The notes beneath the pieces are model-generated. The model saw only the letters and a program-made list of their open reading frames with translations. It ran no database searches and was not told where the DNA came from. A program made the position numbers and the translations under genes. Of a stretch of 5,324 nt of DNA, positions 5,077-5,324 are shown in pieces; the first letter of the stretch is position 1; every line of letters starts with the position of its first letter. The stretch is from Microscillaceae bacterium (GTDB taxonomy: Bacteria; Bacteroidota; Bacteroidia; Cytophagales; Microscillaceae): assembly GCA_003483885.1 (NCBI GenBank), contig DMXI01000342.1:1-5324 (forward strand), given 5' to 3'.

Positions 5077-5324
5077 ATGACAAAACACGACTGGACTCTC
5101 GAAGAGATTGAAGCCATATATCATAAACCTCTGCTAGATTTGATGTTTGAGGCAGCTACTATTCACCGTCAGAATAAAGACTATGCCGAGGTACAAATCA
5201 GTAGTTTGCTTTCTATCAAAACGGGAGGTTGCCCCGAAGACTGCGCTTATTGCCCTCAGGCGGCTCGTTACAGTACCGATGTAGACGTACATAAGCTTAT
5301 GTCTCTTGAAACGGTAGTAAATAC
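5077..5324 (+). CDS. bioB: Biotin synthase BioB, N-terminal part (runs off the window)
   Basis: The first 82 codons of biotin synthase, the radical SAM enzyme that inserts sulfur into dethiobiotin in the last step of biotin synthesis, in the cytoplasm. WTLEEIEAIYHKPLLDLMFEA (6-26, split by no gap) is the usual N-terminal helix region, and HRQNKDYAEVQISSLLSIKTG leads to the cluster motif GGCPEDCAYCPQAARY. C52, C56 and C59 form the CxxxCxxC that binds the SAM-cleaving [4Fe-4S] cluster, close to C53/C57/C60 of the E. coli enzyme. Biotin synthases are about 320-350 residues, so about three quarters lies beyond the edge, including the ligands of the second Fe-S cluster. The start ATG 5077 gives the expected length before the motif; no Shine-Dalgarno sequence precedes it. 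The gene is divergent from the nuclease, with dyads in the 226-base gap. Whether other bio genes follow cannot be seen. Confidence 0.97.
   Translation, partial: MTKHDWTLEEIEAIYHKPLLDLMFEAATIHRQNKDYAEVQISSLLSIKTGGCPEDCAYCPQAARYSTDVDVHKLMSLETVVN

Overview
The window looks like chromosomal DNA of a Bacteroidota bacterium, probably a marine Cytophagales-type organism; a Microscilla-like relative is my guess from sequence style, not a demonstrated assignment. Supporting signs are A-rich regions instead of Shine-Dalgarno sequences in front of starts, the Trx-ApbE / DUF4266 / DUF3570 gene set, the style of the BioB N-terminus, and a heptameric AGTT/AACT repeat filling one intergenic gap.

Layout. 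Positions 1-32 hold a likely terminator of a gene lying to the left. Positions 33-655 contain no convincing gene but several hairpin-forming inverted repeats. Positions 656-3692 form a three-gene plus-strand operon: a secreted thioredoxin-fold/ApbE (FAD:protein FMN transferase) fusion, a 73-residue lipoprotein with a Gly-rich GGGCGCN tail (DUF4266 type), and a predicted outer-membrane beta-barrel protein (DUF3570 type). A strong rho-independent terminator at 3728-3764 ends the operon. A convergent, AT-rich minus-strand gene for a PD-(D/E)XK nuclease-like protein (3741-4850) follows, and the terminator lies inside its 3' end. A 226-base divergent intergenic region with two abutting inverted repeats then leads into the 5' end of bioB (5077 to the window edge).

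How the genes may work together. The three operon products all carry export signals: a type I signal peptide, a lipobox, and a signal peptide followed by beta-strand-rich sequence. They therefore probably form one cell-envelope module combining thiol redox chemistry (WCSPC), flavin attachment (ApbE) and an outer-membrane component. None of the three shows the usual ApbE acceptor motif, so the flavinylated substrate is either elsewhere or non-canonical. The lipoprotein's Cys-x-Cys tail is an attractive partner for the thioredoxin domain. This module is the best candidate for an incompletely described system here. The nuclease gene has a different base composition and looks like an accessory insertion between the operon and the housekeeping biotin gene.
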